NCBI GenBank assembly: GCA_005784505.1
Contig: VCAZ01000120.1
Coordinates: 819,001-883,000, forward strand
DNA length: 64,000 nt
Reading direction: 5' to 3'
Source of the DNA: Bagarius yarrelli
Taxonomy: Eukaryota > Chordata > Actinopteri > Siluriformes > Sisoridae
Notes under the pieces: generated by a model
The model's input: the letters and a program-made list of their open reading frames with translations, nothing else
What the model was told of the DNA's origin: nothing
The model's database searches: none
Shown: positions 11,379 through 22,478 of the stretch, piece by piece
Layout: each line of letters opens with the position of its first letter
Numbering within the stretch: position 1 is the first letter of the stretch
Translations under genes and position numbers: made by a program

Positions 11379-12140
11379 TAAAAGTATTTATAAAAATCAT
11401 ATATAAATATAAATACAATCAAAATATTTAATTATATTAATATATTAAACCATAAAACTTTTAGACTCCGCCCCTTGTTTGTATAACCACGCCCCCATCT
11501 GGCGCAAAGACTCAGAGATGAAATTAAAACTTACTTATTTTATATAAAAAAAAGAAAAACAGTTGTTAATATCTAGAATTTATAAATGAATTTATATTTA
11601 GCAGATATAATAATTTATAGTCTAAATAATAAAAAATATTATACATTACATCATAATGTATAACAGTGTAGAATCATAATTTTTATTACAGTTATACAAC
11701 ATAATTTAATCTGCACTTCATATATAAATATAAATACAATAAAAATATTTAATTATATGAATATATTTTACGGGCAGCATGGTGGCTTAGTGGTTAGCAC
11801 TGTTGCCTCACAGCAAGAAGGTCCCTTTCTGTGTGGAGTGTGTATGTTCTCCCTGTGTTGGCGTGGGTTTTACTCCGGGTTCTCCGGTTTCCTCCTACAG
11901 TCCAAAAGCATGTATGTTAGATTGATTGGTGATTCTAAATTGGCGATAGGAGTGAGTGTGATGGACTGGTGACCTGTCCAGAGTGTCCCCCTCCTGTCTT
12001 TCACCCTTTCAGAGACGGCTGGGACTCCAGCAGGTCCCTGTGACCACGAATTAGGGAATAAGCAGGTACAGAAGATGAATGAATGAATTTTACCATAGGT
12101 TATAAAGTTTAGACCCCGCCCCTTGTTTATATAACCACGC
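11379..12140 (+). repeat. Local direct duplication, second copy split by a SINE
   Basis: Copy 1 (about 11395-11495) runs 'atataaatataaatacaat', 'aatatttaattatat', then 'ccgccccttgtttgtataac'. Copy 2 begins at about 11719 with the same phrases, is interrupted by the SINE at 11772-12086, and resumes at about 12094 with 'ccgccccttgtttatataac'. The duplication therefore predates the SINE. Confidence 0.75.
11772..12086 (+). mobile_element. SINE-B, near full length, with target-site duplication
   Basis: The head 'tggcttagtggttagcactg' fits an RNA polymerase III A box. The body carries 'tctccggtttcctcctacag' and the 3' part has 'ggctgggactccagcaggtc', ending in (GAAT)n. It is flanked by 'attttac' at 11765-11771 and 12087-12093, a clean 7-bp target-site duplication. 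The B-box segment is deleted in this copy. Confidence 0.9.
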
Positions 12141-12625
12141 CTTTAAAGTAAAAGGCCTTAAGACTTGAGACTTACATTTTCAAATATAAATCCAATTTTT
12201 AATATTCATAATTTAATCAAATGAATTATATTTAGCAGATATTATCATTTATAGTCTAAATAACCTTTATTAATGTTTTTAAAATAATTTTACACTGTAA
12301 TACATTATATCATATACAATATAATTTAATCTGCACAGACCCCGCCCCCTTTACATGTGACTTAAAATAAAATTTACATAAACATTTACATAAATTTCGT
12401 ATACAATAGTATTTGCAGTATTTTTTTAATTATATAATTTTAGATATGTTGTGTAGTTAAACACTCAGGATCAGTTAGTAGATTTGTTAGTAACTACAAT
12501 AAATAAAAATAATTTTATAATATTTGATAATATTGTCTGTACAGACCCCGCCCCTCCACCAGTCGTAATTGCTCTTAAAACACACCGTTTGATTGGCTGT
12601 AATACGTGGGGGCGTGGCCCTCTCT

Positions 12626-13282
12626 CTCCACTTATGCAGCTAACAGTGTTAATCACTTTTCAGTCACAATGGCGTCATTTTTCATCATTTAAATGAGATT
12701 AATGAAAGACGAAAAATTGAGCGCAAGAAGAAGCCAGCGGATTTTTTAGAGAATGGATCCATCTAGTGGTGGATGAAGTTATTACACCAAAGTGTGAGCT
12801 GCTTAGTTCATTCGTTCATTTATTTTTTCATTTAATCAATTAATCAATCAATCATTCTTTCGTTCATTAATTTATCCATTTTATATTATTTTATTTCAGT
12901 CATTCATTTCATTTCATTTTTTAATAAGTTTAAGTCCATCATTTAAAAAGTAATCTAATCTAATCTGATCCTAAAAGTGGTGTAACTGTCCTGTCCTGTC
13001 CGTGAAACTCAGCCATGCTTAAGCTTAAATGTGTGTTAAAATATATTCAAATAAATAAATAAAATACGTGAATAAATAAATAATTAAATCACTATCAGCT
13101 TCAGTTACTAGGTGGAAATGTAGGATTGTTGCATTCATCTTCAGTAATAAATGAACACACACAAACACACAGACACACAGACACACACACACACACACAC
13201 ATAAGCAACTTATCTTACCTGCATGTTACAAACTACAAATTTTTACTATTATATTTTAAAGCAGATATAAGACGATCAGTAT
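12626..13282. other. AT-rich noncoding DNA with (ATTC)n and (CA)n
   Basis: Low-complexity 'cattcattt/atcaatca' repeats at 12805-12915 and a (CA)n run at about 13158-13201. No gene seen. Confidence 0.6.
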
Positions 13283-13475
13283 GAAATAGTGGTAGTGCAG
13301 CGGTTAAGGTGCTGGGCTGCTAATTGGAAGATCTTGGTACACTACCGCCAAGTTACCAGTGTTGGGACCCTGAGCAGCGCCCTTGACCCCCAATTGCTCA
13401 GTTGTATAAAAGAGATAAACGATAAAGTTGCTTTGGATGAGGACGTCTGACAAATGCTGTAAATGTAAATAGTTT
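13283..13475 (+). mobile_element. SINE-A, near full length
   Basis: The head is 'gtggtagtgcagcggttaag'. It continues with 'cccaattgctcagttgtata' and a tail 'ggatgaggacgtctgacaaa', ending in 'tgtaaatgtaaat'. Confidence 0.85.
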
Positions 13476-14202
13476 ATTAAATCATTATTTGTGTTATTTT
13501 ACTGAATATTAATTTAATGTATTTTTTATATATGTACAGCAAACAACCAGTCTGTGACTCCATTTTAAGATAAAAAAAAGAACTATTGATATAATAATAA
13601 AATATATATAATAAAAACCCTTTTTATTTATTTATGAAAATATATATACTGGTTCAATAAATGAATGTATTCCTGTTTTTATTTTCTTTTTTATTTGTTG
13701 TTTTTATTTGTTAGTTGTTAGGTTGTGAGTATATTTCTTTTGTATGATTTAAAAATAATAATAATAAAGAAATGAATTTAAAAAAGAAATATTATAATAA
13801 TTATCATTGTTATTATTATATATTTTTTAAATATGCCGGCCCAACAAATAAATATATTCCTTTTTACTTATTTAGTTATTTAGTGAGTAAATTTCTTTTG
13901 TGTAATTGATGTGCAGTTGGCCAGTAATAAACACAAATGTGACTGTTTAATGTCGCCCCCATGTGGCTGTGTAAGGTAGTGTAGTTTTTGTTTCTCTACT
14001 AGTGCATGGAGAGGAAGTGGGTGGGATCTATAGCTCAAATCTCTCCAGTTCAGATCTTGAGCGCTCGCCTTTACAGCCACCTGCACTCAGAGCAGAAGTT
14101 TGCGGTGTGTGTAGACGCCTGCATGGAGACGGTGTGTGTTTTGGAGTTTAAGAACATGAAGATGTTGGTAAAGTAGAAGAGTGTAAAATAAAGAAAAGAG
14201 AG

Positions 14203-14358
14203 ATGGAGAGAGAGACTCGGGAGTGGGAAAAAGAAGAAATAGACATAAATTCAGGAGGAGATGAAGACAATGAAGGAGAGCTGGAAAATTACACCAGGGC
14301 CAAGTTCAAACTCTGGGCATATATCATCTGCTGGACTGCACTGCGACTACTGATACAG
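14203..14358 (+). CDS. Small unrecognised membrane protein, exon 1
   Basis: The 52 codons start at an ATG in good context ('gagagATGG') and end exactly at a donor, ACAG|GTCAGT, phase 0. Residues 1-29 are highly charged and acidic (EKEEIDINSGGDEDNEGELE). Residues 30-52 are basic then hydrophobic and aromatic (KFKLWAYIICWTALRLLIQ), consistent with one membrane span or a membrane-inserted helix. There is no cleavable signal peptide. I do not recognise the family. The donor lies at the first unit of a large minisatellite, so the exon end itself has been copied about 45 times downstream. Coding status is inferred from composition, Kozak context and the phase-compatible microexon at 16751. Confidence 0.5.
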
Positions 14359-16550
14359 GTCAGTACTGTACACTACACTACTGAAATACCCTCTACTGAT
14401 ACAGGTCAGTACTGTACACTACACTACTGAATTACACCACTGATACACTGAAATACACTGATCAGTACTGTACTGTATACACTACACTACTGAATTATCA
14501 CCTACTGATACAGGTCAGTACTGTACACTACACTACTGAAATACCCTCTACTGATACAGGTCAGTACTGTACACTACTGTACACTACACTACTGAATACA
14601 CTACTACTTACTCACAACTACCTACTGAATACCCTCTATACTGATACAGGTCAGTACTGTACACATACTACTGACTACTGAATTATCACCTACTGATATA
14701 CACTAGGTCAGTACTACTGTACAGGTCACTACACTACTGACTGAATTATCACCTACTGATACAGGTCAGTACTGTACACTACACTACTGAAATACCCTCT
14801 ACTGATACAGGTCAGTACTGTACACTACACTACTGAATTACGATTTTCCGTACCCTCACCGTACTACTGATACAGGTCAGTACTGTACACACTACACTAC
14901 TGAATTATCACCCTACTGATACAGGTCAGTACTGTACACTACACTACTGAATTATCACCTACTGATACAGGTCACAGTACTACTGTACACTACACTACAC
15001 TTTTAATATCATCTGTACTACTGATACAGGTCAGTACTGTACACTACACTACTGAATTATCACCTACTGATACAGGTCAGTACTGTACACTACACTACTA
15101 CTGAATTATCACCTACTGATACAGATACAGTCAGTACTGTACACTACACTACTGAAATTATGTACACCTACTACTGATACAGGTCAGTACTGTACTACAC
15201 TACTGTACACTACTGATACATACTGAATTATTACCCACTGATACAGGTCAGTACTGTACACTACACTACTGATATTTAAATATCATCTACTGATACAGAT
15301 CAGTACTGTACACTACACTACTGAAATTATCACCTATACTGATACAGGTCAGTACTGTACACTACACTACTGAATTATCACCCACTGATACAGGTCAGTA
15401 CTGTACACTACACTATTTAAATTATCATCCTACTGATACAGGTCAGTACTGTACACCTACACTACTGAATTATCACCTACTGATACAGGTCAGTACTGTA
15501 CACTACACTACTGAATTATCACTACAGCTGACACTGATACACTATACAGGTCACACTACGTACTGTACACTACACTACTGTACACTACACTACACTACTG
15601 AATTATCACCTACTGATACAGGTCAGTACTGTACACTACACTACTGAATTATCACCTACTGATACAGGTCAGTACTGTACACTACACTACACTACTGAAA
15701 TTATCACCTACTGATACAGGTCAGTACTGTACACTACACTACTGAATTATCACCTACTGATACAGGTCAGTACCTGTACACACTACTACCTAAATATCAT
15801 CCTACTGATACAGGTCAGTACTGTACACTACACTACTGAATTATCACCCACTGATACAGGTCAGGTACTGTACACTACACTACACTACACTACTGAATTA
15901 TCACCTACTGATACAGGTCAGTACTGTACACTACACTACTGAATTATCACCTACTGATACAGGTCAGTACTGTACACTACACTACTGAATTATCACCTAC
16001 TGATACAGGTCAGTACTGTCAGTACTGTACACTACTGACACTACTGAAATACCACCTACTACTGATACAGGTCAGTACTGTACACTACACTACTGAAATA
16101 TCACTCTACTGATACAGGTCAGTACTGTACACTACACTACTGAATTATCACCTACTGATACAGGTCAGTACTGTACACTACACTACTGAATACTAACGCT
16201 CACCTACTGATAATCAGATACTCACTACTACAATTATCTACTGATACAGGTCAGTACTGTACACTACACTACTGAATTATCACCTACTGATACAGGTCAG
16301 TACTGTACACTACACTACTGAATATCACCTCTGACTACTGATACACTACTGGTCAGTACTGTATACACTACACTACTGAAATACTGAACATCACTCTACT
16401 GATACAGGTCAGTACTGTACACTACACTACTGAAATACCCTCTACTGATACAGGTCAGTACTGTACACTACACTACTGAAATACCACCTACTGATACAGG
16501 TCAGTACTGTACACTACACTACTGAAATATCATCCACTGATACAGGTTAT
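14341..16550 (+). repeat. 46-bp minisatellite containing the exon-1 splice donor
   Basis: The unit consists of 'tactgatacaggtcagtact', 'gtacactacactactgaa' and 'ttatcacc'. It is repeated roughly 45 times with small indels and some scrambled units (for example 14845-14860, 16190-16245). The first unit overlaps the last 14-18 nt of exon 1, and almost every later unit repeats the donor CTGATACAG|GTCAGTACT. Units carry in-frame stops. The array fills most of intron 1. Copy number is counted by eye. Confidence 0.95.
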
Positions 16551-16750
16551 TACTGAGCAAGACCCTTAAAACATCGACTGTAAATGACATCAGTGGCTGA
16601 GGATTGGATTGTTTTAAACTTTTACTGAGTTTAAAGCTTACTATTCCATTTCAGATAATGACAGCAGTTCTTTTACGATAGACTGCTGACCAGACGCGCT
16701 ACAACTTTTCATCATCTTTATTCTGTTCTTTCTGTGTTTTTCTTGCACAG

Positions 16751-16780
16751 AAGCTGAGGATCAGCGCAGCAGGGCAGCAG
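16751..16780 (+). CDS. 30-nt microexon of the small membrane protein gene (exon 2)
   Basis: A strong pyrimidine tract ('tctgtgtttttcttgcacag') precedes the exon, and a strong donor, CAG|GTAAGC, follows. The exon encodes KLRISAAGQQ in phase 0/0, continuing the frame of 14203-14358 as ..LRLLIQ-KLRISAAGQQ. Both splice sites near consensus and a length divisible by three make a chance arrangement less likely. The basic and polar segment just after the hydrophobic stretch suggests a cytosolic juxtamembrane tail. Confidence 0.5.
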
Positions 16781-19582
16781 GTAAGCACCATCTCCTCAAA
16801 CGTCTTTCCAGCCCTGGAAAGTTCTCTGTATGGTACATGTCCAAAAGCAACCCTGTGATAATGAGTGTGTGAGTGTGTTAGAGTCGTTAAAGTGGCAGTG
16901 AGGTGGACAGCTTCATTATTACCCCCTCCCCCCTCCCCAGGGCTCGTTACAGGTTCCAGCTTGTTTAAGGGTTCAACTGTGTCAGTGTAAATACCATAGG
17001 AACGGGTGCGTAAACTTTTGCTTCATATTTCGTGTTTTGGGTTCAACATCTGGTTTGGAGGGTTTTTGTTTCTCACATTGCTTACAGATGCAGTCATTCA
17101 GAAATGTTGTTTCCCGGCGACTCGAAAACTCTGATCACTTACAAACTCCTAAAACCTTCTAGTTTATAATCCAATTTATTTACAGCAGTTAAAAACAACC
17201 CAAATGTCACTAGAGGGGTGTGTGTATGTGTTTGTGTGTGTGTATGTGTTTGTTTGTTTGTTTACTGTGGGGAGTGGTGGGTTAGTGGATAGGATGTTGG
17301 ACTGATACCAGAAAGACTGGGGTTCCCTTCCCAGCACCACCAAGACACCACTGTTGGGCCCCTTAGCAAGGCCCTCAACCCCCAATTGTTGTGTGTATAT
17401 TGGATGTATATCCACATGTATGCTAAACATGTGTGCTGGATTTGTGTGTGGAAGACATGCTAAATGTGTGTGTACCAGCTGTGTGTGATGGACATGTGTC
17501 CTACTTGCGTGCTGAATTTCTGTGTGTGCTAGATATGTGTTTGTGTGCATGTGTGTGCTAGATGTGTGTGTATGCTGGATATGTCTGTGTGCTGGACATG
17601 TTAACTAGATGTATGTGTGTGTGCGCACTGGATGTGTGTGCTGGACATGTTTACTGGGTGTGTGTGTGTGTGTGTGCTGGACATGTGAACTGATAACTGA
17701 AACATCGTCTGTGTGTTACTAACCATTGACACCAGAACACCTCACAGTGTCTGTCATCACACACAGCTTTTATAGGACTGTCCGTGGTTCTTCGAATAGA
17801 TAAAGGAACATTTATGAAAATTTTGTTAGGTAAAGTGGATTCACTGCCACTGCTGGGCCCCTGAGCAAGGCCCTTACACCTTAACTGCTCAGTTGGATAT
17901 CAAATATGATAAATGTAAGTTGTTCTGGATGAGGATGTCTAAGAAATGGCAGAAATGTCTGTAAATAAGAAGCAGGGAACACATGGCCGCCTGCCTGACC
18001 CCTGGCATGACCCCAGTGTGACCCCCAATGTGACCCCCGTCTGTCCTGCCTCATGCACAGGAAGTGATTTTACTTTGCTAAAGTAAACCTCACTCACTGC
18101 TTCTAATGGGCGCTTCTGGAAGCCAGCAGCACTAAGTGGCGCTAAGCGTAGCCCGTGCTGGCCATGTTGGGGTTCAATTCCCACAGCATGGGTGGAGACG
18201 TCTCCAACCACACGGCCAAAAACCTCAGAAAGAAGGAAAGTCTGTGTTTTTTAAATGTTTCTGTAAGAGGAATTTCTGATGTTTGGTTGTTCTATTAAAG
18301 AAAAGGTCGAGTGAAAAATACCATTAAAGAAACAATTTGTGTGTGTGTGTGTGTGTGTGTTGTATTGTATTGTATTGTATTCACAAGAACAGCTTTTATT
18401 CATTTAAAAGTCATTTATTCATCTTAAATCCCAGACCCTGCAAAGTGTTTCCTCATTTTCTTTCTTTCTTTTTTCTCTTTGCTCTACCGAGCACATTTTT
18501 TTCCTTCTCTGGAATGCCACACTTCCAGCGTTCCACACCTCATGACCTTCTGAAAACCACACACTTCATTAATACTGTAGCAGGGCAGAGTTTCCTGAAT
18601 GGGAACCAGCCTGGCTTCTTTGGTTCCTTGGTTAATATGAAGACTAAGGAAGTTCTCAGAATAGAAAAACATTTCCGAATAGAAAAAAAATTTACGCATC
18701 TACTATACAGATCTCTACAGTGAACCTTCTCCTGATGGTTTTTAATGGACATGGAAGCAAATAATGGAGTTCGGTCAGCTAGATGTTTCACATCTCAAAT
18801 GTTTCTTCTGTTTAGTGACGAAACCCTCAAACTGATTATTTCTCCATTCATCAAACAAAAAAACAAGAAAATGAAAGATTGTTTAGTATATCCCTCTGAG
18901 AGAACATTTGAGTGCACCTTAAAATCCATAGTTCTCTGGGGAACTGTTTGAGAACCCAGCCAATTCCATTAGGGAACCCTGCAGGAACTGTATCCAGATG
19001 TTGTTCCAGAGTATTAAAAAATCTAGCAATGAGAATTGCTGAAAATAGATTCTGATGGATAAATTTATCCAACTGAGCAGCTGAGGATTAAAGGGCCTCC
19101 CTGCTGGGCCCCACTTGCTCAGGGCCCCAGCACTGACAACTTGTCGAAAAAGGGAAATCAGACTCATAATATTTTAATTGCCATCGCCTTATCAACAAAG
19201 GTTCCATCCCTCTAACACATGCACCAGGGAGACATTTAGAGGTTAGATAACACTGGAGAACCGAGAAGAACCCTGAGAAACACATGACACTGACCTTCAG
19301 AAACTGAAGACCTCCTTTCTGTCTGTTTGTCTCAATCTTTTCTCTTTTTTTCTCTTTGTCTCTCTCTCTCCTTCTTGCACCTTTTCTCTCTGTCTTGCTC
19401 TTTCCTTTCTGTCTGTCTCTCTAGTTCTCTCTCTCTCTCTCTCTGGTTTGGGACTGGAATAACTGACATAACTGTGCGGTTTCTGTGTCGGCTGTAGAGC
19501 AAAAAAAGAGGACATGCTTAGTTAAGTTAGCTCTGTGTGTGTGTGTGTATGTATGTGTGTGAGTGTTACTCTCATGCCTTAG
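16781..19582. other. Presumed intron 2 of the small gene, repeat-bearing
   Basis: Contains SINE-A copies at 17262-17400 and about 17835-17965 (tail only), a degenerate GT-rich array at 17400-17700 built on 'gtgtgctggacatgt', and (GT)n at about 18337-18361. A second acceptor, 'cctcatgcacag|gaagtg' at 18060, would give a six-codon in-frame ending, EVILLC and stop. No other coding signal was seen. Confidence 0.45.
17262..17400 (+). mobile_element. SINE-A
   Basis: The head is 'gtggtgggttagtggatagg', followed by 'ttcccttcccagcaccacca' and 'ccccttagcaaggccctcaa'. The tail is replaced by a GT-rich array. Confidence 0.8.
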
Positions 19583-19647
19583 GAACTGAAAGATGAATTT
19601 GGCCGTGACACAGGTAATTCTCAGGTTTATGCGATACTTTACACTCC

Positions 19648-19695
<48 letters not shown>

Positions 19696-19782
19696 TTTTG
19701 GTAAAGAGAACACAGCTCTGAAGGAATGTACGCTTGGAGGTACACAGCATTGTGTTAGTATGTTTGCTACAGTTGTGCATTG

Positions 19783-19815
<33 letters not shown>
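19520..19815. repeat. (GT)n microsatellites
   Basis: GT runs at about 19534-19560, 19650-19692 and 19785-19815. Apparent (HT)n and (CV)n frames are by-products. Confidence 0.95.
19583..19613 (+). CDS. Candidate exon 3 (31 nt) of the small membrane protein gene
   Basis: An acceptor ('tctcatgccttag') and a donor (ACAG|GTAATT) bracket 31 nt that in the entering phase 0 read ELKDEFGRDT plus one base. This continues the charged helix-like tail after KLRISAAGQQ. The exon would exit in phase 1; the next exon was not identified. An alternative acceptor at 19497 ('gtgtcggctgtag') would instead give a terminal exon, SKKRGHA then TAG, making a 69-residue protein. Which ending is used cannot be decided from sequence alone. 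Confidence 0.3.
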
Positions 19816-19817
<2 letters not shown>

Positions 19818-20216
19818 CAGACTTTTATCAGTGTTGTGTTAGTACAGTACTGAGTAATCTGTACACCCAATGACGTTGATGAGCAGCTGTGTGTGATTTA
19901 TTACTAAAAGGGGCGGAGCTTAAACCTGGACTCTAATGCCATTTGTCAGACGTTTTTATGTTTCCTGTTTATTGCTAACATGGTGTGTTTTACGGACAGC
20001 TTTCAAATACTGAGATCTTATTTCCAAACTCTTCATCTTCAAGCAATGTTTAACGTTAACAAGTGATTAGGCACAGACGATGCGCAGACGATACACAGAC
20101 GAAGCACAGGCGAAGTGTAGTCACATGTCTCTTTTAGGTAATAATCTATAGTAAAATTGGTGGTTGGGCACCACTTGGTGGCTTGAAAGTTGTGGGTTAA
20201 ATTCTCTGAATATGAT

Positions 20217-20780
20217 GATGAAAAAATAATAATAAAAAAAGGAAAATGATGATGTAATGATGGTGATGATGATGATGGTGGTGATGATGATGATGATGAT
20301 GGTGATGATGAGGGTGATGATGATGATGTGATGATGGTGATGATGAGGGTGATGATGATGATGTGATGATGGTAATGCTGATGATGATTATGGTGATGAT
20401 AATGATGGTGATGATGATGGTGGTTATGATGAAATGATGGTGATGATGATGAAATGATGGTAATGCTGATGATGATTATGGTGATGATAATGATGGTGAT
20501 GATTATGGTGATGATGATGATGATATGATGATGAGATGATGGTAATGATAATGCTGATGATGATTATGGTGATGATAATGATGGTGATGAAGAAGGTGAT
20601 GATGAGGGTGATAGTGATGATAGTAATGTTGATGAAATAATAGTGATGGTGATAATGATGTTGATAGTGATAATGATGATGATGATGATGATGATGATGG
20701 TGATAATGGTGATGAGGATGATGATGATGATGATGCTGATTTTGATGAGATCCCATGGTGATGTCGGTGATGATGAAAGA
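20217..20780 (+). repeat. (TGATGA)n-type trinucleotide array
   Basis: About 560 bp of 'gatgatggtgatgatgat' variants with longer internal repeats: 'gatggtaatgctgatgatga' occurs near 20366 and 20456. Open His/Ser-rich frames on the minus strand are artefacts of the repeat. A SINE-A body fragment with 'gggcccctgagcagggcc' follows at 20820-20960. Confidence 0.95.
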
Positions 20781-21039
20781 GAAAAATAAAAATGTACACA
20801 CATTTTGAAAATCATAAAATCATAGGTTCAGTTCTCAGCACCAGCAAACTGTCACTGCTGGGCCCCTGAGCAGGGCCCCTGAGCAGGGCCGCTAACCCGC
20901 AACTGCTCAGTTGGATAAGCAGTGTATTGATTGTAGGTTACTCTGGCTGGGATTGTCTGCCATTGTTTTAAGATTTTAATTGCAAATTGCTAATTCTAGC
21001 TGTTCCCTGTCTAAATGGTGCTGAGTTATCCAGTACAGC

Positions 21040-21050
21040 TCCACGTGTGT

Positions 21051-21089
<39 letters not shown>

Positions 21090-21212
21090 TGTGCATGCTT
21101 TTGGTCATCTCAAAATAAAAACAAAGCCGCAGTTCACCATCCCGGTTGCCTGGACTCAAGCGCTTCAAGACAAGGGATGAAAAAGTGAACAAAGAGAGAG
21201 ATGGATAGATAT

Positions 21213-21258
<46 letters not shown>

Positions 21259-21421
21259 CTCTCAAGATCAAAAGTGACATCACTGCTCCGGGTGTGATCT
21301 GATATTATAAATCTGTAATTGTGTCAGAGAAAAGTAGTGCAACATGAGTTGGTGTGTATCTGGTGTGTAACATGAGCTGTCGGTGCTGAGGGCATGTTCA
21401 GTGCTCCATTCTCTCTGTTAC

Positions 21422-21462
<41 letters not shown>
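21040..21462. repeat. (GT)n/(CA)n microsatellite cluster
   Basis: GT tracts at about 21044-21090 and 21215-21257, and a CA tract at about 21421-21461. Confidence 0.95.
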
Positions 21463-21465
<3 letters not shown>

Positions 21466-22022
21466 CTGTCAACACACTGGTTGATTTATAAAGTGAAAAG
21501 CGTTTCATAACTTTACAGACTTCATGAAGCTACAGGTTTCTATTGGTGAGCCAATCAGAATCTTGGAGGTCATCAAGTAGAACCTCACTTCAGCTACAAG
21601 TCCTTTGATCTTCATCACCTGCCCTGTGACAGTTATTACATTATTCAAAAAAATATATATATTCCTTAAGATCAAACAAATTAACACACTTAGCGGAATA
21701 TTAGCATAAAATGTCAACTATCCTACAGGTTTGTGAGTAAATCAGTGAGAGTGCTGTGTCTGTTGATCTGCCACAGCCATACCGGAGATAAGGTCCACCG
21801 CTCAACACACCTGTTCCCCATTAGGCACCATAAGAACCTTCTAGAAACCAGGGGAATTAATGTCCAGAAGCCTAATTAGCAGAGTACAACATTGCTTGTA
21901 AAATAACTTGGCTTCTTTGTAGGCTTTAATAGAATTAGAAGATCCAAAACCCTGGTTCCTCCTCAGAAGCAACATTAAAAAAAAAACAACTGAAGGACGT
22001 ATGAACTTAGGTCCAAAAGCTT
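21463..22022. other. Noncoding DNA, no gene seen
   Basis: Unique-looking AT-rich sequence with no splice-flanked open frame or repeat that I can name. Confidence 0.4.
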
Positions 22023-22091
22023 CAAGATAATATCCAAAGATCTGGTAAATGTACCTCCAGGTTCTTCCCCAGATCTTTGGATATTATCTTG
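22023..22091. repeat. Perfect 23-bp inverted repeat
   Basis: The arms are 22023-22045 and 22069-22091, exact reverse complements ('gatctgg' against 'ccagatc' at the inner ends), with a 23-nt loop. It could be a decayed MITE core or a recent inverted duplication. Confidence 0.9.
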
Positions 22092-22139
22092 ATATTATCG
22101 TGATTTAACTAACTAACTAACTTACCAACCCTTTCTCCA

Positions 22140-22345
22140 GATGACAGACAGACAGACAGGCATACAGTAAAATATATAGATAGATATATAAATAGACAGA
22201 CGGGCAGGCAGACAGACAAACAAACAGACAGATAGATAAACAGACAGACAGACAAACAGACAGATAGGTGGATAAAAAGAACAGACAGACAGACAGACAA
22301 ACAAACAGATAGGTGGATAACTAGACAGACAGACAGACAGGAATG
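22140..22345. repeat. (GACA)n-rich degenerate microsatellite
   Basis: Repeated 'gacagacagacaaacaga' phrases mixed with 'gatagataaa' and 'ggtggataa'. Confidence 0.9.
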
Positions 22346-22440
22346 GAACAGATCAACATTTCTCTGACTGTATATACTGACATGTTATTATAAGTTAGAT
22401 TTTGAAAGCTTCCTTTGGGTTCCACGTGTGTGTAAGTGCA

Positions 22441-22445
<5 letters not shown>

Positions 22446-22478
<33 letters not shown>

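Larger units (their letters stand above)
11249..12625. promoter_or_regulatory. Cluster of CCGCCCC/CACGCCC boxes between divergent genes
   Basis: At least nine GC- or CACCC-type boxes lie between the arhgap29 exon (leftward) and the small gene (rightward). Examples are 'accacgcccc' near 11247 and 11311, 'ggccccgcccc' near 11289, 'gactccgcccc' near 11464, 'gaccccgcccc' near 12113, 12339 and 12544, and 'gggggcgtggcc' near 12608, next to an inverted CCAAT box ('gattggctg', 12591). Such motifs bind SP/KLF factors. They are embedded in otherwise AT-rich DNA. Some copies came from a local duplication, so the cluster may be partly a repeat effect. Confidence 0.4.

Noticed and set aside
19421..19870. 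149-codon minus frame with THTHTH runs
   Set aside because: Microsatellite artefact on the strand opposite the candidate exon 3.
20217..20801. Long His/Ser-rich frames on the minus strand (up to 125 codons)
   Set aside because: They are translations of the TGATGA trinucleotide array, with no non-repeat domain or splice context.
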